The notes under the pieces were generated by a model, which saw only the letters and a list, made by a program, of their open reading frames with translations, made no database searches and was not told the DNA's origin. Shown here piece after piece: positions 15,689 to 24,796 of a stretch of DNA of 37,368 nucleotides. This DNA is from CAZVYN01 sp964631125. GTDB lineage: Bacteria > Eisenbacteria > RBG-16-71-46 > CAIMUX01. Each line of letters opens with the position of its first letter. The stretch's first letter is position 1. Position numbers and translations under genes: made by a program. Where the stretch lies: positions 1 through 37,368 of the forward strand of contig CAZVYN010000038.1 in NCBI GenBank assembly GCA_964631125.1, in the 5' to 3' direction.

Positions 15689-16918
15689 GTGGCGACAATC
15701 CGTGACGTAGCGCACGCCGCCGGAGTCTCCATCGCGACCGTTTCCCGGGTCTACAACGGGAACGCGCGGGTGAGCGACGCGACGGGTGAGAAGGTGCGTT
15801 CCGCCGCCGCGCTGATGAACTACTGGCCGAACAACGCCGCGCGCAGTCTGACCACGAGTCGGACCCACACCCTGGGCGTCCTGCTCCCCGACCTCTATGG
15901 CGACTTCTTTTCCGAGGTGATCCGCGGGATCGACCATGCCGCGCGGCGCAACAACTACCAGATCCTCGTCTCCAGCTCGCACGCGAACAACGACGAGCTC
16001 CTGGCCGCCGCCCGAGCGATGCGGGGCCGCATCGACGGATTGATCGCGATGGCGCCCGACGCCACCTCGACCGCCGCCATCCGCCAGGTCGCGCGCGAGT
16101 ATCGCGTCGTGCTGCTGAATCCCTTGACGGAGGTCGAGGGATGCGACGCGATCTCGATCGCGAACTACGACGGATCCTATGCGCTGGTCCGGCATCTCCT
16201 CGGACTCGGGCATCGCCGGATCGCCATGGTGAAGGGGCCTGCCGGGAACGTCGACGCGGAGGAGCGCCTGCGCGGCTATCGCCATGCGCTGCGCGACGGC
16301 GGGGTCGAACCGTGGGAACTCTACGAGATCGAAGGCGACTTCACCGAAGCGGCCGGCTATGAGAGCGCGTCCGTGCTCCTCGGACTCGAATCTCGTCCGA
16401 CCGCTGTCTTCGCCGCCAACGACTACATGGCGATCGGTCTGCTCTCGGCGCTCCGCGAAGCGGACATCAGCGTGCCGCAGGGCCTCGCCGTCACCGGCTT
16501 CGACAACATCTCGATCGCGCAGCACGTCAGCCCTCCGCTCACGACCGTCCATGTGGCGGCGTATGAGTTGGGCGAGCGCGCGGTTTCGCAATGGCTCGAG
16601 ACCTCGCGCGGCGGCGGGGGCGCGGGTGCGCGCCGCGAGACCCTCGCGACGACGCTGGTCGTGCGCCGGTCCTGCGGCTCCGGCGAACCCTCCGCCATCG
16701 ACGTCCGCACGTTGCGCCCGCGACGCCGTCCTCTCCAGTCCTCNNNNNNNNNNNNNNNNNNNNNNNNNNNNNNNNNNNNNNNNNNNNNNNNNNNNNNNNN
16801 NNNNNNNNNNNNNNNNNNNNNNNNNNNNNNNNNNNNNNNNNNNACCCTCCAGTCCTCCACCCTCCAGTCCTCCACCCTCCAGTCCTCGACCATGCTCGGC
16901 GAACACGACAACTCCTGA
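15689..16918 (+). CDS. LacI-family transcriptional regulator (contains assembly gap)
   Basis: A LacI/GalR regulator with an N-terminal helix-turn-helix (ATIRDVAHAAGVSIATVSRVYNG, residues 2-24), a hinge helix (PNNAARSLTT) and a periplasmic-binding-protein-like effector domain (about 60-335: TLGVLLPDL, AVFAANDYMAIGLL, LAVTGFDNISIAQHVSPPLTTV). The GTG start follows a GGGAGG site at a good distance. The C-terminus beyond residue 345 is unusual: it runs into 100 N (16744-16843) and then 15-bp repeats read as TLQSS before the stop. True length and frame after the gap are unknown, and the protein may end inside the gap. It probably represses the GH94-GH1 operon, its own operon and the GH144/ABC operon through the two operators described, responding to a beta-1,2-glucan-derived sugar. 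Confidence 0.88.
   Translation: MATIRDVAHAAGVSIATVSRVYNGNARVSDATGEKVRSAAALMNYWPNNAARSLTTSRTHTLGVLLPDLYGDFFSEVIRGIDHAARRNNYQILVSSSHANNDELLAAARAMRGRIDGLIAMAPDATSTAAIRQVAREYRVVLLNPLTEVEGCDAISIANYDGSYALVRHLLGLGHRRIAMVKGPAGNVDAEERLRGYRHALRDGGVEPWELYEIEGDFTEAAGYESASVLLGLESRPTAVFAANDYMAIGLLSALREADISVPQGLAVTGFDNISIAQHVSPPLTTVHVAAYELGERAVSQWLETSRGGGGAGARRETLATTLVVRRSCGSGEPSAIDVRTLRPRRRPLQSXXXXXXXXXXXXXXXXXXXXXXXXXXXXXXXXXXTLQSSTLQSSTLQSSTMLGEHDNS
16744..16843. other. Assembly gap of 100 N
   Basis: Exactly 100 unknown bases, the conventional placeholder for a gap of unknown length. The flanks (tctccagtcctc on the left, accctccagtcctcc repeats on the right) show the gap lies within a tandem repeat, which explains the failed assembly. 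Confidence 0.98.
16844..16888 (+). repeat. 15-bp tandem repeat flanking the gap
   Basis: Three visible copies of accctccagtcctcc (the last ends in g) directly follow the N run, and a partial copy precedes it. The unit is five codons, read as TLQSS in the lacI frame. The real copy number is unknown because the array is interrupted by the gap. Confidence 0.9.
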
Positions 16919-16931
16919 GGAGACTCGACCC

Positions 16932-18818
16932 ATGAAGGCAGGAATCACCACAGTTCTCCTAGCCACCGCGATCCTCGGCGCCTTCGGCGCCGCCGAGGCG
17001 CAGGCGCCGCGCAAGGATGCGATCTGGGCCCGCACGACCTTTGCTCCGATCACGCTCAACGGCTCCTTGACCGAACCGGCCTGGGCCGTCGCCGAGTCGA
17101 TGGTCATCCGCTACGCGCAGGACAGCGGCATGCCCGGCAGCGGCTGGAAGTCCGAAGGAGGCGTCAACCCGGGCAATCCAACCAACGCCACGCTGAAGTT
17201 CCTCATCGAGGGAAACTACCTCTATCTCGGCGCGCGGATTCGCGACACTTCGGTCGGCGGCTCGAAGGACTTCAATCGCTTCGACGGGCTCCTCATGGGT
17301 CTGAAGGATCACGCCAGCGACGGTGCGCCCAAGCCGGTTTCCGAGTACATGTACGCCTGGTGGAACCCGCTCTCGACCGATCCGCAACCGGTCGGCCAAC
17401 TCCCGGCTTTCATCGGAAGGTGGGCCACCTGGCCCCCGTACACCGCGCGGTCGGCCGAACAGATCGCCAATTGGAACGCCGTCACCGTGATCCAGGGGCA
17501 GAGCAACACCGACATCGCAGCCGACACGCAGTACACGATCGAGATGCGGTTCAACCTCACGCCGATGGGCTACGACGCGACGAGCCCCGCCGGCGAGATC
17601 ATCGAGTGGAACGTCTCGGTCTACGACTGCGACAACTTCTGGCCGCTCAACGCCGGCACCTTCAGCTCGAATCGCGTCTGGTGGCAGGGCCCCTGGGGCA
17701 ATGACGTCCACTACAACGAAGTTCGTATCTGGGCGAATCCGAACGTGAACACCGCGTCGGGACCTGTGCCGACGATCATGCCCGAAGTAGTCGTCCCCAA
17801 CGGCGCCGGCTACACCCTGCCGACCATCAATGGAACCTTGACCGAGTCGGTCTGGGCCGACATCCCCGGCATCGACATCCGCTACGGCGACGCCGCGCTA
17901 CGTCAGACCTACGCTGGCGTCGGTCCCTTCCGGGCCGGGCAGTACCAACCGCCGGTCAACGGCGGCACGGCGGCGGTGCTCGATCCGGGTGACGCGACGG
18001 TGAAGATGTTCCACGAGGGAGACTTCCTCTACTTGGGCTTCGACGTGCGAGATCAGGTGGTCCAGTACCACCCGAGCTTCGATCGTTGGGACGGCTTCCT
18101 CGTCTCGATCAACGACCGCGGCGCGGCCGGTCCCGACAACAACTTGATCGGACGCCGCATCTCGTTCCAGGTCGGACCGACCGGGGCCGTGCAGGATCAC
18201 GACTACCTCTCGACGTTGATCTTGGATGGCGGCGCCAGCGTCGCCACGGCGCTCGAGCCGGGCACGACCGTCGATACGCTGGGACTCTCGGCCGACGTCG
18301 GCTACACCGCTGAACTGCGCATCGATCTGAAGAAGCTCGGCTACCCGGCGGGACTCGGCGATCGCGCGCTCTTCATCGGAGTCAACCTGCTGGACGGCGA
18401 CTCGTTCACTCCCTTCACCGACAGCTACGGCACGCGCACCTGGTGGAACCGCGAGTACGAGGGCACCTGCTGCCCGTCGTGGACGCATCTCTCCGCCACG
18501 CAGTTCGTCTCCGGCGTCGAGGATGGCGTGCCCGCACCGTCGTTCGAGATGGCGCGCAGCTACCCGAACCCCTCGTCACAGCCGACGCTGTCGTATGCCT
18601 TGACCGAGGCGAGCGACGTCACGCTCGAGGTCTTCGACGTGCAGGGCCGGCGGATCGAGCGACGCGCCCTCGGTGTGCAGCCGATCGGCGCACAGGAACT
18701 CTCTTTCGACGGCTCGGGCCTCGAGGCCGGCCTCTACCTCTATCGACTCATCGTCCTCGATCCCCAGAGCGGCGCGGCGCGCCGGGAGATCCAGGGACGC
18801 ATGGTGATCGTTCCGTAA
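16932..18818 (+). CDS. Secreted CBM9-like protein with two sugar-binding domains and sorting domain
   Basis: This encodes a 628-residue protein with a signal peptide (cleavage near AEAQA, residue 24). It has two CBM9-like domains, each opening with the family hallmark of a short strand and a Trp after an acidic turn: TLNGSLTEPAWAVAES (about residue 40) and TINGTLTESVWADIPG (about residue 300). Both continue with the strand YLYLGARIRD or FLYLGFDVRD and an RFDGLL or RWDGFL turn. Residues about 540-628 are a FlgD-like sorting/Ig domain (SYPNPSSQPTLSYAL, GLEAGLYLYRL). No catalytic domain is visible, so it probably binds glycan on the cell surface. GAGGAG precedes the ATG. It is 13 bp from lacI and 16 bp from the receptor gene, within one operon. 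Confidence 0.75.
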   Translation: MKAGITTVLLATAILGAFGAAEAQAPRKDAIWARTTFAPITLNGSLTEPAWAVAESMVIRYAQDSGMPGSGWKSEGGVNPGNPTNATLKFLIEGNYLYLGARIRDTSVGGSKDFNRFDGLLMGLKDHASDGAPKPVSEYMYAWWNPLSTDPQPVGQLPAFIGRWATWPPYTARSAEQIANWNAVTVIQGQSNTDIAADTQYTIEMRFNLTPMGYDATSPAGEIIEWNVSVYDCDNFWPLNAGTFSSNRVWWQGPWGNDVHYNEVRIWANPNVNTASGPVPTIMPEVVVPNGAGYTLPTINGTLTESVWADIPGIDIRYGDAALRQTYAGVGPFRAGQYQPPVNGGTAAVLDPGDATVKMFHEGDFLYLGFDVRDQVVQYHPSFDRWDGFLVSINDRGAAGPDNNLIGRRISFQVGPTGAVQDHDYLSTLILDGGASVATALEPGTTVDTLGLSADVGYTAELRIDLKKLGYPAGLGDRALFIGVNLLDGDSFTPFTDSYGTRTWWNREYEGTCCPSWTHLSATQFVSGVEDGVPAPSFEMARSYPNPSSQPTLSYALTEASDVTLEVFDVQGRRIERRALGVQPIGAQELSFDGSGLEAGLYLYRLIVLDPQSGAARREIQGRMVIVP

Positions 18819-18834
18819 CGAAGGGCTCTTCGAC

Positions 18835-21495
18835 GTGCGTTGGCTCCCGTTCGGCTCGCTCTTCTCGGCGCTCGCAGGCGTCGCCGCGATGCTCTGCATC
18901 TGCGGCGACGCTTCGCGGGTCGACGCCGGCACCACCGGCAAGCTGATCGGCCGAGTCGTCGACACGGCGGGCGTCCCGGTCAGCGGCGCGTCGGTGGTGA
19001 TCGTCGCGCTGCGGGTCGGCGCCAACACCGACTCCGATGGCCAGTACTCGATGCTGAACGTCGCGCCGGGAGTGCACGAGGTCTCGTTCCGTCAGATCGG
19101 GTCGAAGATCCTGACCGTGCGCGACGTCGTGGTCAGTTCGGATCAGACGACGCAGCTCGATGCGGTCATGGAGCAGTCGACGCTCGCGCTCGAAGAGGTC
19201 GTCGTGACCGCCGCGCGTCCTCCGGTCGATGTGACCCTGACCAGTTCGCGGGTCAGCCTGACGAGCAAGCAGATCGAGGCGCTGCCGGTGCAAGACCTGG
19301 AGGACGTCGTGAATCTCCAGGCCGGCGTCGTCAACGGTCACTTCCGCGGCGGGCGGATCGGTGAGGTGCAGTATCAGGTCGACGGCGTGACGGTGAACAA
19401 TCCGTACAACAACGAGAACACGCTCTCGCTCGACCGCTCGGTGCTGCAGGAAGTCCAGGTCTTGAGCGGCACCTTCGACGCCGAGTACGGACAGGCCATG
19501 AGCGGCGTGGTCAATGCCGTGCTCAAGGACGGGACCGATACCTTCGTCTGGGGCGCCGAGGTCTACGCCGGAGCCCACCTGTTTCCCGGCAACGAACGGC
19601 GGCTGACCGACGACGAGATCCGTCCCGGCGCGGTGCAGAATTATCAACTCAACCTGAGCGGGCCGACTCCGCTCCCCTCGCTGACCTTCCTCTTGAGTGC
19701 GCGGCGCGCCGTGACTGACGACTATCTGCGAGCGGAGCGGCGCTTTTCGCCGAGCGACTCCTCCGACTTCGAGAACAAGATCTTCCTGCCCACGGGCGAC
19801 GGCGGCGACGAGCCGCTCGGTTACTCCAACGAGTGGTCCGGCGCGTTCAAGCTCAGCCAGCGGACGTCGGAGACGATTCGGACCACCTACCAGGCGATCT
19901 GGAACGCGATCGAGGGACGCCGCGGCGCCTACGGCTTCCGCTTCAATCCGGAGGGACTCTCCAAGCAAGAGACCTTCGCGCTCGCGCACGGCTTCGATCT
20001 CACGCACACCGTCAGCGAAGCGACGTTCTACTCCCTCAATTTCCGGCAGAACCTCTTCGAGTACCAGGACATGGCGTTCGAGGATCTCTACGACCCGCGC
20101 TACGACGCGGCGGGACCGCCGCGCGGCGACGACTCGTACGAAGACGGCGCCGTCGTCCAAGGGGTGCAATTCCAGCGCTTCGAGCAGAAGACCAACGCGC
20201 TGATCGGAAAAGCATCGCTCGGCAGCCAGGTCGGCCAGACGCATCTGGTCAAGGTCGGCTTGGAGGCGATCTACCCGAACGTGCGCTTCGGTTCGCCAGG
20301 CACTCTGTCGTTCGCGACGGTGGACGGACGCGAGGCGTTGGTCCGGCATGTCGACGAACCGCCCGATTTCCCCGGCGTGCGCAAGTACGAACCGATCATC
20401 GCGGCGGGGTATGCGCAGGATCAGATGGAGTGGGCCGACCTCACGCTGCGCGTCGGCCTGCGCGTCGACTATTTCGATCCCAACGCGACGATCCCGAGCG
20501 ACCTGGCGAACCCCGCCAACTCCATCTCGGGCGCGCCACCCTCGCGGCAGGTGGCGGCCAGCGTGAAGACCGCCGTCTCTCCGCGCCTCGGAGTGTCGTT
20601 CCCGGTCACCGACCGATCGGGCGTCCACTTCGCCTACGGCCGCTTCACCCAATTCCCTTCGATCGGACAGATCTTCGTCAACGCTGACTACAGCGTCCTG
20701 GCGCAGCTCCAGGCCGGCGGCATCAGCTACGGCGTTCTCGGAAATCCCGATGTCGAGCCCGAGAACACGACGCAGTACGAGTTCGGCTACAAGCAGGTCG
20801 TGACCGACGACTTCGGTTTCGAGACGACGCTCTTCTACAAGGACATCCGCGACCTGCTCGGCGTCGAGTTCATCTCGACCTACAACGGCGCGGAGTACGC
20901 GCGGCTCAAGAGTGTCGACTTCGGCAACGTCGTGGGCTTCACGGTGGCGGCCGATCATCATCAGATCGGGCCGGTCTCCGCTTCGATCGACTACACGTGG
21001 CAACTCGCGCAGGGCAATTCGAGCGATCCCCGCGAAAGCGCGACGCGCGCCGCGGCCGGCGAAGACCCGCGCCCGCGGCAAGTGCCGTTCAACTGGGACC
21101 AGCGCCACACCGTCAACCTGACCACCTCGTACGCGCAGGGAGTGCATGCGGCCAGCGCGGTCTTGCGCGTGGCGAGCGGACAGCCGTACACGCCGGTGCT
21201 GGAGAGCGGCTTCGGCCAGGGGCTCGACGCGAACTCCGGGCGCAAGCCGAGCGGCATGTTGCTCGACCTGCGGGCGGAACGCGCCATGAACGTGCGCGGC
21301 GTCGGGGGCAAGCTGTTCGGCCGCGTCTTCAACGTCTTCGACACCCGCTTCTTCAACCAGGGCGTTTTCAGCAGCACCGGCAGCCCGGACTATTCCAGAT
21401 TCCCCGAGGCGGACCGCGCGACTCTGCGCGATCCGTCCCGCTTCCAAGCCCCGCGCCGGATCGAGATCGGCGTGCAGTTGAACCCGGGATCGTGA
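18835..21495 (+). CDS. TonB-dependent outer-membrane receptor
   Basis: This encodes an 886-residue receptor. After a signal peptide (about 1-32) comes a carboxypeptidase-regulatory-like beta-sandwich (about 35-95; GKLIGRVVDTAGVPVSGASV, SDGQYSML), then a TonB-box-like EEVVVTAARP (about 121-130), a plug (about 135-240; VQYQVDGVTVNNPY, QEVQVLSGTFDAEYGQAMSGVVNAV) and a 22-strand barrel. This domain order is shared with SusC-type receptors. The C-terminus RRIEIGVQLNPGS lacks the terminal aromatic residue usual in barrel proteins. The GTG start follows a GAAGGG site. It should import an oligosaccharide across the outer membrane using TonB energy; the locus suggests beta-1,2-glucooligosaccharides. 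No susD homologue is adjacent; a large FN3 protein and a PorV-like barrel follow instead. Confidence 0.9.
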   Translation: MRWLPFGSLFSALAGVAAMLCICGDASRVDAGTTGKLIGRVVDTAGVPVSGASVVIVALRVGANTDSDGQYSMLNVAPGVHEVSFRQIGSKILTVRDVVVSSDQTTQLDAVMEQSTLALEEVVVTAARPPVDVTLTSSRVSLTSKQIEALPVQDLEDVVNLQAGVVNGHFRGGRIGEVQYQVDGVTVNNPYNNENTLSLDRSVLQEVQVLSGTFDAEYGQAMSGVVNAVLKDGTDTFVWGAEVYAGAHLFPGNERRLTDDEIRPGAVQNYQLNLSGPTPLPSLTFLLSARRAVTDDYLRAERRFSPSDSSDFENKIFLPTGDGGDEPLGYSNEWSGAFKLSQRTSETIRTTYQAIWNAIEGRRGAYGFRFNPEGLSKQETFALAHGFDLTHTVSEATFYSLNFRQNLFEYQDMAFEDLYDPRYDAAGPPRGDDSYEDGAVVQGVQFQRFEQKTNALIGKASLGSQVGQTHLVKVGLEAIYPNVRFGSPGTLSFATVDGREALVRHVDEPPDFPGVRKYEPIIAAGYAQDQMEWADLTLRVGLRVDYFDPNATIPSDLANPANSISGAPPSRQVAASVKTAVSPRLGVSFPVTDRSGVHFAYGRFTQFPSIGQIFVNADYSVLAQLQAGGISYGVLGNPDVEPENTTQYEFGYKQVVTDDFGFETTLFYKDIRDLLGVEFISTYNGAEYARLKSVDFGNVVGFTVAADHHQIGPVSASIDYTWQLAQGNSSDPRESATRAAAGEDPRPRQVPFNWDQRHTVNLTTSYAQGVHAASAVLRVASGQPYTPVLESGFGQGLDANSGRKPSGMLLDLRAERAMNVRGVGGKLFGRVFNVFDTRFFNQGVFSSTGSPDYSRFPEADRATLRDPSRFQAPRRIEIGVQLNPGS

Positions 21496-21506
21496 GGGAA
21501 AGCGCG

Positions 21507-24500
21507 ATGAGTCGGTTCCGCCTACATCCGCTCTGCGCGCTCACGTTCGCCGTTGCGCTCGCGCTCGCCGCGAGTTCGCCGCGAGTGGCGGCGCAGGTCG
21601 ACACGCCGGTTCCGCCCGATCAACGTGGGCGGCTCGATGCGGAGCGCTCCGGCTTCCACGACGCCGCGAACATCCGCACCGTCTTCTGGAACTACGGCAT
21701 GGTCGGCGACTACCCGCCCGATCCCGGCAACGTCGACCTCTCCGTCTTCCACTCGGCCGAAGCGCCGAAGGGGACGGGAATGAACTACGGCGACGGCATC
21801 ACGCCGTTCGTGTTGGCCAAGGTCACGCAGCGAGACGGCTCCACCGCCTACCTGATGGAGACCGGATTCCGCGAACGCCAGGGGATCAGCCCCTACTTCA
21901 ATCGCGTGATGCGCTTCGAGCCGCGTCCCGGTTACTTCCAGCCCGATCCTCTGCGCAACGTGGGCCGCTCGCCCGCCATCAGCAGCGATCGTCGCACCTG
22001 GCCCGACTCGTGGCCCGACCGCCTGCGGGATCCCGACGATCCAGGTTGGGGCGGGAGCTGGAACGGCTACTTCGGCAAGCGCGCCGCCGCCGATCAAGAG
22101 AGCTTCACCGTCATGGACGACGACTTCTACGACGCGTGGGACTTCCGCCCGGACAGTCGCGACTCGACGCGCCACGGTCTCGGCCTGCGCATCGAGGTGC
22201 GCGGCTTCCAGTGGGCGAATCCGCAGGCCGGCAACGTGATCTTCTGGCACTACGACATCACCAACGAAGGCACGACCGACTACAACGACAACATCATCTT
22301 CGGTCTCTACATGGACTCGGGCGTGGGCGGCTCCTCGCTCTCCTGCGACGGCATCTTCGAGTCGGATGACGACAGCGCCTTCTTCGATCGCACCTTCGAC
22401 GAGAATGTGATCAACCTCGTCTACACCTGGGACAAGTTCGGCCACGGACGCGATCTCTCCGGCTCCTGCGGCGAGACGGGCTATCTCGGGTACGCCTACC
22501 TGGAGACTCCGGGCAACTCGATCGACGGCCTCGACAACGACGAAGACGGCATCATCGACGAGCGGCGCGACGCCGGTCCGGGCGAACTCATCGAAGGACG
22601 CGATGCGATCCAGGCGTGGGTGGAAGACCACTACGACCTGACGCGCTTCGAGAACGCCTTCGGAGACCTCTCGCGGCGCCCGGCCTTCCGCGCTAGGTCG
22701 TGGTGGACGGGCGACGAAGACCTCGACTGGAATCCCGAAGTGCACGACGTCGGCGCGGACGGCGTGGCCGAGACAGAGGACGAAGGGGAACTCGACGGTC
22801 GCCCGACCCAAGGCGAACCGAACTTCGATCGCACCGATCTCCACGAGTCGGATCAGATCGGTCTGACCGGCTTCAAGATGAACCGGATCCGCGCGGGACA
22901 GGGCAACCCCGATCCCGAAACCGACAACATCGTCTTCTTCACCGACAATCAGAACTGGCCCGAGCGCCTCTACGACCAGTTCACCGCCGCCAACCCGGAC
23001 GATCGCTTCGATCCGCCGCTCGCGGCGAACTACAACCTCGGCTTCCTCTTCGCGTCGGGTCCGTTCACGCTCGCGGCCGGCAAGACCGAGCGTTTCAGCC
23101 TCGCGCTCGCCTACGGCGGCGATCTGGACGAACTGCGGCGCACGGTGCAGACCGTGCAGAAGATCTACAACGCCAACTACCAATTCGCCGTTCCGCCGCC
23201 CGCGCCGGTCGTCACCGCGGAATCAGGCGACGGCTTCGTCCGACTCTCCTGGACCGACAACTCCGAGCGCTCGCCCGATCCGGTCACCGGCGAAATCGAC
23301 TTCGAGGGGTATCGGATCTATCGCGCCACCGACCCCGAGTTCCGCGATCCGCGCGTCATAACCACCGGCACCGGCTCGGGTCCCCTGGGCAACGGGAAGC
23401 CGATTGCACAGTTCGATCTGCGCAACGGAAAGCGCGGCTTCTCCGAGCAATCAGTGGAGGGAGTGGCGTACTACCTCGGCGGCGACACGGGGCTTCGCCA
23501 CAACTGGACCGATTCCACCGTCGTGAACGGTCAGGAGTACTACTACGCGGTCACCGCCTACGATTTCGGCTCCGACTCGCTCGGCTTCTATCCGTCGGAG
23601 AACGCGATCGCGGTCTCGCGCACGCCGCGCGGCGGACTGATCTTGCCGGACCATGTCGTGGCGGTGCGGCCGGAGCCGAAGGTCATCGGATGGCAGCCGG
23701 CGCAGATCGCCGAGGTCGAACAGATCGCGGGCGAAGGGGTCGGGACGGTGCGCATCGACGTGCTGAACTCCGACATCGTGCCGGACGATCACCTCATGAA
23801 GATCTCCTTCGACAATCCCGCGCCCGACAGCCTGCGTGCGTCTTCGTACTCGTTGATCGACAGCACGACGCACCAGGTGCTCTTCCGCACCGGACGGGAC
23901 CTGAGCGGCGCCGGTACCGGTCCCGTCGGCGCCGGATTGCTCCCGGTCATCACGACACCGCGCACGACGACCGTGGACCGCGCGCTGACCGGCTTCGAGC
24001 CGGGCAGCCCCACCAACACGAGACTCTCGGTCGAGTACCAGCCGGTCCTCTCGCCGAATCTGCGGCGGCCCGGCTATCCGGTCGACCTCACGATCCGTTT
24101 CGCGGATGTCTTCCTCGACACGTCGATCGCGGCTTTCCCGTTGCCCGCTCGCCCCGCGAAGTTCCTCGTGACCGGCGAGATCGACGGCGAGACCCGCCGG
24201 TTCGACTTCCGTTTCCGCGACAACGACACCGACGGCACGCTCAGCCGCACCGACGAGTTCATCGATGTCGTCACCTACCTCGACTCCGCGCCCGGCGTGC
24301 CCCAGATCACCTGGCGCGCACAGCTCGATACCTTGGGGCAATCGGAGCGCGGCCCGATCGACCCGCCGGCCGAGAGGGACGTCTTCCATCTGAGGTTGGA
24401 CAAGCCGTTCAGCGAAGACGACATCTTTGTCTTCCGCACGCAGGCAGCGCGCATCGATCAAGGCCTGGTGGACGGCGCGGAGCTCCAACCCTACGTCGTG

Positions 24501-24791
24501 CCGAACCCGTACGTCGGCGCCGCCAGCTTCGAGCCGGAGCGCTTTGCGGTGTCGGGTCGCGGCGAGCGGCGGGTCGAATTCCGCGGGCTGCCGCAGCACT
24601 GCGTCATCCGGATCTACACGGTGCGGGGCGACCTGGTCGAGACGTTGCGACACGACGGTTCGGACGACGGGTTCGTGGCGTGGAATCTGCGCACGAAAGA
24701 CGACCTCGACGTCGCGCCCGGGCTCTATGTCTTCCATGTCGACGGCGACCGCGCCGGGACGTTCTTGGGCAAGTTCGCCATCATGAAGTGA
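21507..24791 (+). CDS. Very large secreted FN3 protein with FlgD-like sorting domain
   Basis: This encodes a 1094-residue secreted protein with a signal peptide (cleavage near VAAQ, residue 30). The N-terminal 550 residues are rich in Asp, Asn, Trp and Tyr and contain a calcium-binding-type repeat (DGLDNDEDGIIDERRD, about residue 340). A fibronectin type III domain follows (about 560-705; PPAPVVTAESGDGFVRLSW, EGYRIYRATDPE, YYYAVTAYD). The C-terminus (about 995-1094; VVPNPYVG, IYTVRGDLVETL, LDVAPGLYVFHV) is a FlgD-like sorting domain. ATG 21507 is chosen for its GAGGGA site; a GTG at 21492 overlapping the receptor stop is an alternative. I do not know its function. Between a receptor and a PorV-like barrel, it may be the surface glycan-binding partner of the receptor. 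Confidence 0.7.
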   Translation: MSRFRLHPLCALTFAVALALAASSPRVAAQVDTPVPPDQRGRLDAERSGFHDAANIRTVFWNYGMVGDYPPDPGNVDLSVFHSAEAPKGTGMNYGDGITPFVLAKVTQRDGSTAYLMETGFRERQGISPYFNRVMRFEPRPGYFQPDPLRNVGRSPAISSDRRTWPDSWPDRLRDPDDPGWGGSWNGYFGKRAAADQESFTVMDDDFYDAWDFRPDSRDSTRHGLGLRIEVRGFQWANPQAGNVIFWHYDITNEGTTDYNDNIIFGLYMDSGVGGSSLSCDGIFESDDDSAFFDRTFDENVINLVYTWDKFGHGRDLSGSCGETGYLGYAYLETPGNSIDGLDNDEDGIIDERRDAGPGELIEGRDAIQAWVEDHYDLTRFENAFGDLSRRPAFRARSWWTGDEDLDWNPEVHDVGADGVAETEDEGELDGRPTQGEPNFDRTDLHESDQIGLTGFKMNRIRAGQGNPDPETDNIVFFTDNQNWPERLYDQFTAANPDDRFDPPLAANYNLGFLFASGPFTLAAGKTERFSLALAYGGDLDELRRTVQTVQKIYNANYQFAVPPPAPVVTAESGDGFVRLSWTDNSERSPDPVTGEIDFEGYRIYRATDPEFRDPRVITTGTGSGPLGNGKPIAQFDLRNGKRGFSEQSVEGVAYYLGGDTGLRHNWTDSTVVNGQEYYYAVTAYDFGSDSLGFYPSENAIAVSRTPRGGLILPDHVVAVRPEPKVIGWQPAQIAEVEQIAGEGVGTVRIDVLNSDIVPDDHLMKISFDNPAPDSLRASSYSLIDSTTHQVLFRTGRDLSGAGTGPVGAGLLPVITTPRTTTVDRALTGFEPGSPTNTRLSVEYQPVLSPNLRRPGYPVDLTIRFADVFLDTSIAAFPLPARPAKFLVTGEIDGETRRFDFRFRDNDTDGTLSRTDEFIDVVTYLDSAPGVPQITWRAQLDTLGQSERGPIDPPAERDVFHLRLDKPFSEDDIFVFRTQAARIDQGLVDGAELQPYVVPNPYVGAASFEPERFAVSGRGERRVEFRGLPQHCVIRIYTVRGDLVETLRHDGSDDGFVAWNLRTKDDLDVAPGLYVFHVDGDRAGTFLGKFAIMK

Positions 24792-24796
24792 TCGAG

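Noticed and set aside
16844..16888. CRISPR array at the 15-bp repeat
   Set aside because: The repeats are directly adjacent with no spacers, in frame and flanking an assembly gap; there are no cas genes.
18748..21447. An 899-codon open frame antisense to the TonB receptor
   Set aside because: The composition is Val/Arg/Asp/Glu-rich without recognisable domains; the plus strand carries an unmistakable receptor. It is a codon-bias shadow.
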